From: Tissierellia bacterium
GTDB lineage: Bacteria > Bacillota > Clostridia > Tissierellales > Peptoniphilaceae
Assembly (NCBI GenBank): GCA_030540635.1
Contig: JAUNVW010000005.1
Location: forward strand, 1 to 62,882
Reading direction: 5' to 3'
DNA length: 62,882 nucleotides
Positions 23,352 through 33,620 of the stretch are shown piece by piece. The notes beneath the pieces are model-generated. The model was not told where the DNA came from. It worked only from the letters and a program-made list of their open reading frames with translations, and did no database searches. A program made the translations under genes and the position numbers. How positions within the stretch are numbered: position 1 is the first letter of the stretch; each line of letters opens with the position of its first letter.

Positions 23352-25345
23352 TGAAAAAATTTAAATATTCAGATATAAGGGAATCCTATGCTTTTTATGG
23401 CACGCTTATTGTTCTATCGTTAATACTGGTGTATTTCAATCATATTTTGGGAGGAATTGGATTTCTTGTAAGTTTTTATTTGATCTACACCGATTATAAA
23501 AATCGAGTGAAATTAGATCATCGCCTGACTAAAGAAATTGAATCCATCAATGATTCCTTCGATGAAATCACCAGGGGAGCCGTTTTTGCTGTACCTTTTC
23601 CCTTAGTTATTATTAATGAACATAAGGAGATTACATGGTATAATACCAATTTTAAACGGATCATCGGTGTCGAAGATGATATTCTCGCGCAAAATATTGA
23701 TAAAATAATTCCAGGATTGCAATTGCCGGATAATAAAAAGAAATATATCGAAGTTAAACTTGCAGAATCCCATTACCGTTTTTATATTAATCGTTTTAAA
23801 AAAGAAACGGGGGAATTTAATCAAGCGATTTTGTTATATGGCGTTGATATCACCGATCAAGTGCGATTAAAAGAAATCTTTGATGATAAATTGCTGTCCA
23901 TGATGGTTTTGTATATCGATAATTTCGATGAAGTTCGTCAGACGGCAGAGGAAGGGAAAAGATCCATTGTTTTTGCCGAAATTGATCGGATGATCAGCGA
24001 TTTTGCCACTGCCCATAATGCCTATGCAAGGCGATACGAACAAGATAAATATGTGATTTTTTTAGAAAAAAAAGATCTTATGAATATTGTTGAGAATAAA
24101 TTTAAGATTCTTGATAAAGTTCGGGAAGCTCGCTTTGGTAATACTATACCGGTGACCCTTTCCATTGGTGCCACCTATAAAGGAGAAAATCCTCTGGCGA
24201 TACACAATACGGCAAGGCTTGCCTTGGATGTTGCCTTAGGACGGGGTGGTGATCAAGCAGTATTGAAAGTGGGCGATGATTTATCTTATTTTGGAGGAAA
24301 GAATAAAGCACAAGAAAAACGAAGTAAAGTAAAGGCCAGGGTGATTTCCCATGCCTTAAAACAATTGATTTTACAGTCCAGCAATATTATTATCATGGGC
24401 CATAAGAATCCCGATATGGATTCCATTGGTTCTTGCTTAGGGGTGCTGGAAATGGTTAATCTCTTAGATAAACCCGGCTATATTGTTTTGAATGAAGTGT
24501 CTCCAGCCATTGAAAATGTCTATCGATCCCTTGTCGAATCGGAGATTGACTTTGAATCAAAATTGATCGATAGTGAAGAAGCCATGAAGCTATGTGATTC
24601 GTCAACTTTGGTCTGTGTATTAGATAATCATCGAAAGAATTCCTGTGAATGTCCGGAATTATTAGATATTACCGATAAAATCGTCTTAATTGACCATCAC
24701 CGTCGCGGAAGGGATTATATTAAAAACACGACCCTTACTTATCTTGAACCCTACGCATCATCGGCATCGGAAATGGTTACAGAGCTACTCTTTTATTTAA
24801 CGGATAAATTAGAAATTCCAAAGGTAACAGCAGAGGCTTTATTGGCGGGGATTACCGTAGATACTAAGAACTTCTTTTATCAAACCGGTGTGCGAACATT
24901 TGAAGCCGCTTCCATTTTAAAACGACAAGGGGCAGATTCCATTAAGGTCAAACAACTCTTTAAAGACGATGCAAAGACCATGATGCTTAAATCAGAAGTC
25001 ATTTCCAATATGGAAGTGTATCAGGATAATATTGCCATTGGAGTTTTGGATCAAGAAATAGAAGAAGCCGTGTTGATTGCCGCCCAGGCCGCCGACGATT
25101 TGTTAAATATTTTAGGTATCGAGGCATCCTTTGTGCTGACTAGAGCCCATGGGAAAACCCACATTTCCGGTCGCTCCCTTGGGGAGATATCGGTACAATT
25201 GATTCTTGAAAAATTAGGTGGTGGCGGACATTTAACGAGTGCTGGCACCCAAATGGAAGAAGGTATTGAAGAATCCATTGTCAAGTTAAAACAAGCCATA
25301 GACGAGTATAATGAGGAGGATAAAGATGAAATATATATTGATTAA
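23351..25345 (+). CDS. gdpP: Cyclic-di-AMP phosphodiesterase GdpP
   Basis: GdpP breaks down c-di-AMP to pApA at the membrane. The 664 residues have two N-terminal membrane helices (about 12-50), a PAS-like domain ([16 protein letters not shown]), a degenerate GGDEF domain ([11 protein letters not shown]), then DHH ([27 protein letters not shown]) and DHHA1 ([20 protein letters not shown]). Metal-binding His and Asp residues are all there. The start is ATG 23351, sharing its A with the stop of the DUF2232 gene; GTG at 23342 is another option. It overlaps rplI by 20 bases. The KtrA regulator at 15533 is a likely beneficiary of c-di-AMP control. Confidence 0.96.
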   Translation: MKKFKYSDIRESYAFYGTLIVLSLILVYFNHILGGIGFLVSFYLIYTDYKNRVKLDHRLTKEIESINDSFDEITRGAVFAVPFPLVIINEHKEITWYNTNFKRIIGVEDDILAQNIDKIIPGLQLPDNKKKYIEVKLAESHYRFYINRFKKETGEFNQAILLYGVDITDQVRLKEIFDDKLLSMMVLYIDNFDEVRQTAEEGKRSIVFAEIDRMISDFATAHNAYARRYEQDKYVIFLEKKDLMNIVENKFKILDKVREARFGNTIPVTLSIGATYKGENPLAIHNTARLALDVALGRGGDQAVLKVGDDLSYFGGKNKAQEKRSKVKARVISHALKQLILQSSNIIIMGHKNPDMDSIGSCLGVLEMVNLLDKPGYIVLNEVSPAIENVYRSLVESEIDFESKLIDSEEAMKLCDSSTLVCVLDNHRKNSCECPELLDITDKIVLIDHHRRGRDYIKNTTLTYLEPYASSASEMVTELLFYLTDKLEIPKVTAEALLAGITVDTKNFFYQTGVRTFEAASILKRQGADSIKVKQLFKDDAKTMMLKSEVISNMEVYQDNIAIGVLDQEIEEAVLIAAQAADDLLNILGIEASFVLTRAHGKTHISGRSLGEISVQLILEKLGGGGHLTSAGTQMEEGIEESIVKLKQAIDEYNEEDKDEIYID

Positions 25346-25772
25346 AGATGTTAAAGGATTGGGAAAAGCAGGAGAACTGGTAAATGCAAAACAAGGTTAT
25401 GCAAGAAATTACCTTTTGCCCAATGGCCTTGCCATTGAAGGAACAAAGGAAAATTTAAAACAATGGAAAGAAGAAAATAAAAAACAACGACAAAAAGAAA
25501 TGGAACAAAGAAAAGAAGCGGAAAGTTTGAAAGAAGATCTGGAAACGAAGGGGATTCAAATCCCGGCAAAAACTGGAGAATCCGATAAATTATTTGGTTC
25601 CATTACGGCCATCGATATAGCAGAAGCGTTGAAAAAACAACGAAATATTGATATTGATAAAAAGAAAGTAGAAATGGATGACAATATTAAGGCTTTGGGA
25701 AATTATACTGTAAAAGTACGGGTATATCCAGAAATTATTGCCAATGTTAAAGTGGAGGTAGTAAAGGAGTAG
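25326..25772 (+). CDS. rplI: 50S ribosomal protein L9
   Basis: The 148-residue large-subunit protein begins [20 protein letters not shown], with the L9 signature [15 protein letters not shown], a long connecting helix ([20 protein letters not shown]) and the C-terminal domain. The start is ATG 25326 after GAGGAGG; an in-frame ATG at 25311 overlaps that ribosome site and is rejected. It sits inside the end of gdpP and just before dnaB, the usual order. Confidence 0.98.
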   Translation: MKYILIKDVKGLGKAGELVNAKQGYARNYLLPNGLAIEGTKENLKQWKEENKKQRQKEMEQRKEAESLKEDLETKGIQIPAKTGESDKLFGSITAIDIAEALKKQRNIDIDKKKVEMDDNIKALGNYTVKVRVYPEIIANVKVEVVKE

Positions 25773-25778
25773 ATTTTC

Positions 25779-27095
25779 GTGACACAGGAAGTCGAAGGTA
25801 GGGTATCACCCTATGACAATATGGCAGAAATGTCGGTTCTCGGATCGATGATATTAGATCCGGAAGCCATTGATATTGCCTCTTCCGTTTTAAGTGCCCG
25901 TGATTTTTATTCGACGAATCATCAAGAGATCTATAATGGAATCATGGGATTGGCACAAAAGGGGGAAGCTGTTGATTATGTGACATTAGCCAATGTATTG
26001 GGAGAAGAAGGTGTGCTCGATACCGTAGGTGGTATTCGTTATATCACAGAACTCTCCTCTTATATCGGCACTTCTGCCAATGTTGCCCATTATGCAAAGA
26101 TTGTAAAAGACAAAGCGATTTTACGGCAATTAATTAAGATATCCGATGCCATTACGGAAAAAGCATATATATCGAAACCGACAAAAGAAGTCCTCGAATA
26201 TGCGGAAGATAAAATTTATAATCTTTCCCAAGATCGCATCCATCGCGACCTTGTGCCCATTGCCGACACCATTAGCGAAACCCTTCAAAGGATTGAGCAA
26301 ATGTCCATGTCAGAATCGGATATTACGGGAGTTACGACGGGACTACGGGATCTCGACCGTCATTTATCGGGTTTACAACCATCGGATTTGGTATTACTAG
26401 CAGCTAGGCCTTCCATGGGAAAGACATCCCTCGGGGTGAATATGGCCATATCCGCTGCAGATGCTGGTCATAATGTGGCGATATTTTCTTTGGAAATGAG
26501 TAAAATTCAGTTAACCCAAAGAATACTTAGTAATTGCTCACTTATTGAATTACAAGATATCATCAAAGGAAATATCGAAGATTGGAACGAATTGGCGACG
26601 GCGATGGAATATGTCCGTGATCTTGGGATATATCTCGATGATACATCGGGAATTTCCCTGACGGAATTACGTTCAAAATGCCGCCGACTTTCTTCTCAAA
26701 AAGGATTAGATCTAGTCGTCATTGATTATTTACAATTAATGACTACCGATTCTGGAGAAAGTAATCGTCAACAGGAAATATCCACCATATCCCGGGGGCT
26801 AAAAGCCCTCGCCAAGGATTTATCCTGCCCAGTTCTTGCCCTATCCCAATTATCAAGGGCTCCAGAAATGAGAAAGGATCATCGTCCCATCATGTCGGAT
26901 TTAAGGGAATCGGGAGCCATTGAGCAAGATGCCGATGTTGTTATGATGCTCTATCGAGATGATTATTATAATGAAGATTCAGAAGTGCCGGGAATCACAG
27001 AAGTTATCGTCACAAAGCATCGTAATGGACCAACGGGTACAGTGGAACTTTATTTTGATAGTAAACGTGCAAAATTTATTTCATCGGCGGAGTAA
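25779..27095 (+). CDS. dnaB: Replicative DNA helicase
   Basis: DnaB is the hexameric helicase that opens the replication fork. The 438 residues have the N-terminal domain (SVLGSMILDPEAIDIA), a linker, and the RecA-like motor with Walker A ARPSMGKTSL, Walker B VVIDYLQLM, the arginine finger region SDLRESGAIEQDADVV, and the VTKHRNGPTG motif. No intein is present. The start is GTG at 25779 after AAAGGAG. Genes for a DnaD-like protein and a DnaC/DnaI-like loader follow within 1.5 kb, so helicase and loader are made together. Confidence 0.97.
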   Translation: MTQEVEGRVSPYDNMAEMSVLGSMILDPEAIDIASSVLSARDFYSTNHQEIYNGIMGLAQKGEAVDYVTLANVLGEEGVLDTVGGIRYITELSSYIGTSANVAHYAKIVKDKAILRQLIKISDAITEKAYISKPTKEVLEYAEDKIYNLSQDRIHRDLVPIADTISETLQRIEQMSMSESDITGVTTGLRDLDRHLSGLQPSDLVLLAARPSMGKTSLGVNMAISAADAGHNVAIFSLEMSKIQLTQRILSNCSLIELQDIIKGNIEDWNELATAMEYVRDLGIYLDDTSGISLTELRSKCRRLSSQKGLDLVVIDYLQLMTTDSGESNRQQEISTISRGLKALAKDLSCPVLALSQLSRAPEMRKDHRPIMSDLRESGAIEQDADVVMMLYRDDYYNEDSEVPGITEVIVTKHRNGPTGTVELYFDSKRAKFISSAE

Positions 27096-27099
27096 ATCT

Positions 27100-27738
27100 A
27101 TGGAAAGAATCCTTGGCCCTCGTTTTTATTTTGAAGATTTAAAAAAATCCGATGTTCGGGAAATCAAAAATCAATGGGGCGTTCACGACAGTGAATTATT
27201 CATTGATTATAATTTATCCCTACTTAGCGAATACGAATTGTCGATTTGGTACATGATGAAAAAAAGAAATTATCGAAAGCGATATTTTACCATTCGAAAT
27301 TTTGATGATCAATTATTAGGATATATTGGATTAAAAAATATATCGATGGGAAAAAAAACAGCGGAATTAGGAATCGTACTGGACCCCAATTGCGTTAATC
27401 AAAAAATTGGAACAGACGCCATTGATCTCTTACTCAGTTATTATTTCAATGAAATGGAAATGGATAAAATTTATCTCGATGTCAATGAATTCAATCACCG
27501 TGCCATTCGTTGTTATGAAAAAGTAGGTTTTGAAATTGAATTAGCCCATAGCATTTTGTTTGAGAATCAAAACATTAATTTTAATGATCCAAAATACCAT
27601 CATTATCGCCAATATTTTGAAATTGAAAATGGTAAAATTTATTCCAAAATCTGGACCATGGGTTTATCGCGTCAAGATTTTCATCGGGAGGTGGATTATG
27701 AAATACAGAATCGAAAAAAACAAAGTGGATATTGGTGA
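27100..27738 (+). CDS. GNAT family N-acetyltransferase
   Basis: This RimL-like acetyltransferase of 212 residues moves an acetyl group from acetyl-CoA to an amine. The GNAT core is seen as LLGYIGLKNISMGKKTAELGIVLDP, then QKIGTDAIDLLLSYYF (acetyl-CoA loop) and LDVNEFNHRAIRCYEKVGF. The C-terminal 40 residues are an extra tail. The start is ATG 27100 with GGAG 7 bases upstream, just after dnaB; it overlaps the dnaD-like gene by 41 bases. The substrate is unknown. Its place between dnaB and the loader genes is notable. Confidence 0.85.
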   Translation: MERILGPRFYFEDLKKSDVREIKNQWGVHDSELFIDYNLSLLSEYELSIWYMMKKRNYRKRYFTIRNFDDQLLGYIGLKNISMGKKTAELGIVLDPNCVNQKIGTDAIDLLLSYYFNEMEMDKIYLDVNEFNHRAIRCYEKVGFEIELAHSILFENQNINFNDPKYHHYRQYFEIENGKIYSKIWTMGLSRQDFHREVDYEIQNRKKQSGYW

Positions 27739-28453
27739 AACTTCCATTGAAAATATTTTTCTCAATCAGTATTTGCCCCATGCCACAGGTCCTGCCTTAA
27801 AAGTGTATTTGTATCTTTACAAACACGCAAAAGATCCCACCGTGGAAGACGATTTAAATACGAAAGATTTGTCAAAGGCTTTGCAATTGACGGAACAAGA
27901 AATTGCAAAAAGTTTAGAATACTGGATGGAAGAAGGGATTTTAAAACGTGATTTCAATGTCGAAACAGGAGAAAATACATTTTATTTCCTATCATTGCGC
28001 GAATTGTATTTCGGGATAACGGATCCCTTCCAATATGACCAGCGTCCCATTTTACGGACTATGGACAGTCAAAAGATGAAAGAAATGTACGATGCCATTG
28101 AAAGCATTATTAATTTAGAATTAAACACCAATGAAATGGAGAAATTAAGGGATCATATTGAATCCACGGGACAAAGTCCGGAAATCATCATTATGGGTTT
28201 CCAGTATTGTGCCCAAGAAAAAGGAAAGAAAAATTTAAATTACGTTCTCCAAGTATTAAGAAATTGGCATCTCGATGGGATCAACACCATCGATGATTAT
28301 GCCGCCATGGAAAAGAAAAAAGAAGAACAGAAAAAAGTACAACGCAGAAAACGGAAATATTACAAACCTAAAAATAATATTGACAAAGGCAAGCGATTAA
28401 ATGATGATGAGGATTTCTTCTTAAAAAAACTATTGGATGAAATGGATGATTAG
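27698..28453 (+). CDS. DnaD domain protein (primosome component)
   Basis: The 251 residues have an N-terminal winged-helix domain (GPALKVYLYLYKHAKD to EEGILKRDF) and a C-terminal DnaB_2/DnaD domain (PEIIIMGFQYCAQEKGKKNL, NYVLQVLRNWHLDGI), then a very basic tail. DnaD-type proteins help load the helicase during replication initiation and restart. The ATG at 27698 has GGGAGGTG 5 bases upstream. It ends exactly where the loader gene begins. Confidence 0.92.
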   Translation: MKYRIEKNKVDIGETSIENIFLNQYLPHATGPALKVYLYLYKHAKDPTVEDDLNTKDLSKALQLTEQEIAKSLEYWMEEGILKRDFNVETGENTFYFLSLRELYFGITDPFQYDQRPILRTMDSQKMKEMYDAIESIINLELNTNEMEKLRDHIESTGQSPEIIIMGFQYCAQEKGKKNLNYVLQVLRNWHLDGINTIDDYAAMEKKKEEQKKVQRRKRKYYKPKNNIDKGKRLNDDEDFFLKKLLDEMDD

Positions 28454-29410
28454 ATGAATGAAAGAAAAGAAGCCAATCGGATTCTAGCTCAATACCGTAA
28501 AGAAAATGAAGAAAAATTTCAACGGAAAAGAAATCGCATGAAAAAAGAAATACCGGAATATTTTCAAAAAGAAAAGCTGAAAAAAAGTCTAGGTATTGCT
28601 TTTATCCGAGAATCCATGGAACAGGGAAATCCTGAAGCCATATTACAGAAAATAAAAACGATCGATGATGAAATGATGGAAATTCTTTCTTCCCAAGGTT
28701 ATGAAAAAAAAGATCTTGAAAAAGAATACCATTGTAATCTTTGTAAAGATGAAGGCCATGTATTGGGAAAAATTTGTTCTTGTAAACGAAGGCTGGAATT
28801 AGAAATACTATATCGCCATTCCAGATTGGAAGAACGCTTAAAGGAAGAGAATTTTGAGACCTTTGATTTAAATTTATTTTCCGATGATGATAGTTTTTCA
28901 ATACGAGAACATATGGGGATCTACTATGATCGCTTAAAAAAATATGCGGAAGAATTCCATCGAAATTCCCCCTCCATATTATTTACGGGTCCAGTGGGAA
29001 CAGGTAAAACTTTTTTTTGCTCATCCATTGCAAAAAAAGTCATGGAAAAAGGTCACAGTGTACTCTATAAAACGGCATCGGAATTGATGAAAGATTTATG
29101 GGATTATTATTATGCCCCCTTTGATGATAAAGAAAATATGGTAAAACAATATCGGATGATTCAAGATTCGGAATTACTCATCATTGATGATTTAGGTACT
29201 GAAAATATTACCGATACATCCCTATCCCATTTATTTAATTTGTTAAACGAGCGTATGGTTCAAAATCAACCGACGATAATATCGACCAATTTAAGATTAA
29301 CGGATATTGAAAGTTATTATGATGGGCGAATATATTCCAGAATCATTGGAAATTATGATATTTTCATATTTAGGGGAGAAGATCTTAGGAGGAAAAAAAG
29401 AGGTTTATAA
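28454..29410 (+). CDS. DnaC/DnaI-type helicase loader ATPase
   Basis: The 318-residue AAA+ protein loads DnaB. It has an N-terminal coiled region, a zinc-binding part with CNLCKDEG and CSCKR (about residues 93-111), Walker A GPVGTGKTFF (near residue 180), Walker B LLIIDDLGTE, and an arginine-finger stretch RIYSRIIGN. It resembles Bacillus DnaI. It starts directly after the dnaD-like stop. Its own stop overlaps the nnrE start (TAATG). Confidence 0.94.
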   Translation: MNERKEANRILAQYRKENEEKFQRKRNRMKKEIPEYFQKEKLKKSLGIAFIRESMEQGNPEAILQKIKTIDDEMMEILSSQGYEKKDLEKEYHCNLCKDEGHVLGKICSCKRRLELEILYRHSRLEERLKEENFETFDLNLFSDDDSFSIREHMGIYYDRLKKYAEEFHRNSPSILFTGPVGTGKTFFCSSIAKKVMEKGHSVLYKTASELMKDLWDYYYAPFDDKENMVKQYRMIQDSELLIIDDLGTENITDTSLSHLFNLLNERMVQNQPTIISTNLRLTDIESYYDGRIYSRIIGNYDIFIFRGEDLRRKKRGL

Positions 29411-30042
29411 TGTGTATTACACCGCAACAAATGAGAGAAATGGATCGATTTACCATTGAAAAATTAGGGGTACCTTCCATTCTTTTAATGGAAAATGCAA
29501 AAAATGCATTTATGAAACATGTGGCAAGTCATCGCCACTATTTAGTTCTTTGTGGTACGGGGAATAATGGCGGGGATGGTCTTGCCATTGCTCGAGAATT
29601 AATATTAAATCATAAAGATGTGATCATTGGTATATTGGGAGATCCGCAAAGAGGAACGGAAGATTTTAAAATAAATTATCGAATTTTGAAGAATTTAAGG
29701 GCGAATATCGTCGATGCATTTCATTACGACGAATATGAAAAATTCGATATTGATGATTGCATCATTGATGCTGTATTTGGTACAGGGTTAGAGCGAGAAA
29801 TCGCCGGGGAATATCGTCGAGTAATAGAAAGGGTTAATCAGACGAAGGCTTATAAAATGTCGGTGGACATCCCTTCGGGAATTCATGGCGAAAGTGGTGA
29901 AACCATGGGGGTATCCTTCGATGCGGATATCGTCATTACATTCCACCGTAAAAAGCTGGGGCTACAAAAAATCGATGCCCAAGTCATTACAGAACATATT
30001 GGAATTCCAGATTTTGTTACCGATATTATCTTGGATCAATAG
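29410..30042 (+). CDS. nnrE: NAD(P)H-hydrate epimerase (YjeF_N domain only)
   Basis: The enzyme turns R-NAD(P)HX, a damaged cofactor, into the S form for repair. The 210 residues match the YjeF_N fold: MREMDRFTIEKLGVPSILLM, CGTGNNGGDGLAIAREL, the catalytic Asp in IIDAVFGTGL, and SVDIPSGIHGESG. Many bacteria have this domain fused to the ADP-dependent dehydratase (NnrD, about 500 residues in all); here the protein stops after the epimerase domain. The dehydratase must be coded elsewhere or be missing. It is co-translated with the loader gene and ends in a terminator. Confidence 0.93.
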   Translation: MCITPQQMREMDRFTIEKLGVPSILLMENAKNAFMKHVASHRHYLVLCGTGNNGGDGLAIARELILNHKDVIIGILGDPQRGTEDFKINYRILKNLRANIVDAFHYDEYEKFDIDDCIIDAVFGTGLEREIAGEYRRVIERVNQTKAYKMSVDIPSGIHGESGETMGVSFDADIVITFHRKKLGLQKIDAQVITEHIGIPDFVTDIILDQ

Positions 30043-30044
30043 AT

Positions 30045-30101
30045 AAAGAAGCCAAAGGCAAAATCCTTATAAATGAATGGGATATGCAAGGCTTCTTTTT
30101 T
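30045..30101 (+). terminator. Terminator after nnrE
   Basis: AAAGAAGCC (30045-30053) pairs with GGCTTCTTT (30090-30098); more T follow. The long loop can fold further. Confidence 0.8.
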
Positions 30102-30102
30102 A

Positions 30103-30426
30103 TTAATAGGAATGGGGATTTTCTATGTATCCAGGGCGAAGGGAAAATAAAATACAGCTATTGAATAGGAGTAACATAAGGATAGTAAATCCGATATGGC
30201 ATTGTTGGAAAATGGAAAAATATCCGAGAAATAGAAAAAGCACGGACAATCCCTTTACCTTTTTCGATAAATGTAAATCATCTCGATGTCGCCATCGATA
30301 AAGCATAAGATACAGGATCCATAAGATGAATAAGAATAGAAAGGGAAACCATTTCTGATCTGAGAAATAGACCATCGATGGAATAATTAAAATATTACTC
30401 ATAAAAAATAAACCACTGTGCTTCAT
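30103..30426 (-). CDS. Small membrane protein of unknown function
   Basis: The 107-residue protein has three to four hydrophobic segments (SNILIIPSMVYF, FPFLFLFILWILYLMLY, GLSVLFLFLGYFSIF, GFTILMLLLFNSCILF) with a charged RWRHRDDLHLSKK loop. No family is recognised. The start is ATG at 30426 preceded by GGTGATGAA; an in-frame start 12 codons upstream is possible. It is alone on the minus strand and divergent from the serS T-box. Confidence 0.6.
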   Translation of the reverse strand: MKHSGLFFMSNILIIPSMVYFSDQKWFPFLFLFILWILYLMLYRWRHRDDLHLSKKVKGLSVLFLFLGYFSIFQQCHIGFTILMLLLFNSCILFSLRPGYIENPHSY

Positions 30427-30528
30427 TTCATCACCAATCCTCATGGATTTATTATATACCACATTAAAGAATTAGTAAAGCATATATCTATGTTATAAAC
30501 AATAATATCCTTCGCTCTCTTTCTAAAT

Positions 30529-30557
30529 TTGAAAAGAAAAAGATTCTATGGTATAAT
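30529..30557 (+). promoter_or_regulatory. Promoter of the serS T-box transcript
   Basis: TTGAAA (30529-30534), 17 bases, TATAAT (30552-30557). Confidence 0.85.
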
Positions 30558-30563
30558 GTTTTA

Positions 30564-32035
<1,472 letters not shown>

Positions 32036-32037
32036 AA

Positions 32038-32065
32038 TTAAAGCCGGCGATGAAGTCGGCTTTAA
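32038..32065 (+). terminator. Hairpin after serS, possible terminator
   Basis: TTAAAGCCG (32038-32046) pairs with CGGCTTTAA (32057-32065). The T-run lies inside the arm and the tail is poor in T, so termination may be partial. Confidence 0.55.
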
Positions 32066-32171
32066 TCCATTTCATCAAAAGGTATATTTATCGAAAATTA
32101 CAGGATAAGAAAGGTTTTGTAGTTTTAAAATTGATGTAAATATAGTATAATATATCAATGAGGTGATGGTG

Positions 32172-33356
32172 TTGAAACAAATGATGAAAAGAATAGTCCC
32201 GCTGATTATGGCGATCCTTCTCTTGATTCCCCAGTCTTCAATGGCTGCCATTGGCATTGAGAAAAGTGTCCATGCCTATTATGTTGGCGAACAGGAAAGC
32301 GGACAAGAATTTTTAAATCATAACGGAGATGAAGTACTACCCATCGCTTCCATTACAAAGATTATGACCTATATGATTGTAAAAGATGCAATACAAGCCG
32401 GTACAATTGGAGAAATGGATCCGGTAACTATTACCGAAGATGTAGAACAAACTCCAGGATCGAGTATGGAATTGAAAAATGAAGAAATTGTAACGGTACA
32501 AGAGCTCATCCGTGGATTGATTATTGTCTCTGCGAATGATGCGGCAGTTGCCCTGGCTAAACATGTCGCGGGAACAGAACAAAATTTTATCCCATTGATG
32601 GAACAGAAGGCAGAAGAACTTGGCCTTAGAAATTATCACTTTTACAATGCCTCGGGATATCCCTTTGATGGTGTTGATAATCTGTTAAGCGCAAAAGATG
32701 TGTTTAAAATGACGAAATATTGTTTGGATAATTATCCTGAGATTTTAACAATAGCACAAGAACCGGCGCTGGATATGCCTGCCCGTAATTATCGTAAAGA
32801 CACCACAATACCTTTAGTGGGGGAAATGAAAGGTGTCGATGGTTTAAAAACAGGTACAACAGATGCTGCTGGCCACTGCTTGGTCTCTACCTTTACCGTT
32901 TTTGACGATGAAGGAAATGATGCTTTTCGAGGAATTTCTGTGGTATTAGGAACAGAATCTAAAGATATGAGAAATAAAGTAGCACGATATATTATTGAAT
33001 ATGTCCAGAAGAATTTTCGTTATCGAGAAATCCTCGATCCAAATATCCCCTATAAAAAATGGGCGGAAAATTCGGTGAAAAATGGCTATATTGAAGTATA
33101 TCCAGAGGAAGAACTCGTTCTTCTTATCAATAAAGAAACCGGCATTATACGGCGAGATTACCTCGATGAAAACAAGAAAGCACCGATAAAAAAAGGGGAA
33201 ATATTAGGTGAACTTACCATTGAACCGGTGGGCCTACCGATACATCAAATTAATTTAGTAACGAAAGAAAATTATGAATTAGCCGATACAAAAACAAGAC
33301 TCCAAAGATTATCTTCTTATATCTTTGAGATATTCCGTACAATGCTCTATATATAA
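32172..33356 (+). CDS. D-alanyl-D-alanine carboxypeptidase (DacF-like, S11)
   Basis: This low-molecular-weight penicillin-binding protein trims peptidoglycan stem peptides outside the cell. The 394 residues have a signal peptide (MKQMMKRIVPLIMAILLLIP), catalytic ASITK (SxxK), SANDAA (SxN) and GLKTGTT (KTG), then a C-terminal beta domain and a final amphipathic anchor (SSYIFEIFRTMLYI). The start is TTG at 32172, spaced 6 bases from GAGGTG; ATG/GTG codons just before overlap that site. TATAAT at 32146-32151 is the likely -10. The tRNA-Arg gene starts 20 bases after its stop. Confidence 0.94.
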   Translation: MKQMMKRIVPLIMAILLLIPQSSMAAIGIEKSVHAYYVGEQESGQEFLNHNGDEVLPIASITKIMTYMIVKDAIQAGTIGEMDPVTITEDVEQTPGSSMELKNEEIVTVQELIRGLIIVSANDAAVALAKHVAGTEQNFIPLMEQKAEELGLRNYHFYNASGYPFDGVDNLLSAKDVFKMTKYCLDNYPEILTIAQEPALDMPARNYRKDTTIPLVGEMKGVDGLKTGTTDAAGHCLVSTFTVFDDEGNDAFRGISVVLGTESKDMRNKVARYIIEYVQKNFRYREILDPNIPYKKWAENSVKNGYIEVYPEEELVLLINKETGIIRRDYLDENKKAPIKKGEILGELTIEPVGLPIHQINLVTKENYELADTKTRLQRLSSYIFEIFRTMLYI

Positions 33357-33358
33357 TA

Positions 33359-33473
33359 TTGGGATAATCCCCTTTTGCCCCCATAATTAAGTTGGATATA
33401 ATACTCCCCTCCTAAGGGAGATTCACTGGTTCGAGTCCGGTTGGGGGTGCCAAATGATCTGGGGATTACCCAA
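33359..33473 (+). other. Inverted repeat enclosing tRNA-Arg
   Basis: TTGGGATAATCCCC (33359-33372) is complementary to GGGGATTACCCAA (33461-33473) with one bulged base, giving 13 base pairs. The tRNA lies in between, 4 bases after the first arm and 8 bases before the second. The transcript could form a tRNA held in a long helix, as in precursors cut by RNase III-type enzymes. The second arm touches the terminator that starts at 33472. Confidence 0.8.
33377..33452 (+). tRNA. tRNA-Arg(CCU)
   Basis: This 76-base cloverleaf has CCA encoded. Acceptor arm GCCCCCA pairs with TGGGGGT (one G-U at the end); anticodon stem CTCCC/GGGAG with loop CTCCTAA gives anticodon CCT (reads AGG); T-arm ACTGG-TTCGAGT-CCGGT is normal. 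The D-stem is ATTA/TAAT, only A-U pairs, and the common G10 is A, which is unusual. D-loop GG and T54-T55-C56 are kept, so the tRNA is probably functional. Confidence 0.92.
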
Positions 33474-33500
33474 AAGATCCGAGAAATCGGATCTTTTTTT
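33472..33500 (+). terminator. Terminator after tRNA-Arg
   Basis: AAAAGATCCGA-GAAA-TCGGATCTTTT (33472-33497) and further T. Confidence 0.92.
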
Positions 33501-33538
33501 ATTGTTGATATGAAAAAAATAAATGATGGAAAAAACCC

Positions 33539-33567
33539 TTGACAAGGATTCAATAAGGTCCTATAAT
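33539..33567 (+). promoter_or_regulatory. Promoter of hrcA-grpE-dnaK
   Basis: TTGACA (33539-33544), 17 bases, TATAAT (33562-33567): full consensus. The CIRCE operator starts 5 bases later and covers the start site. Confidence 0.93.
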
Positions 33568-33571
33568 GGTA

Positions 33572-33598
33572 TTAGCACTCGAGGAGAGTGAGTGCTAA
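33572..33598 (+). promoter_or_regulatory. CIRCE operator (HrcA binding site)
   Basis: TTAGCACTC (33572-33580), nine bases, GAGTGCTAA (33590-33598): the perfect CIRCE inverted repeat. HrcA should bind here and block its own operon until heat stress titrates its chaperone helper GroEL. Confidence 0.97.
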
Positions 33599-33620
33599 CA
33601 GAACAGATAAGGAGGCGAAG

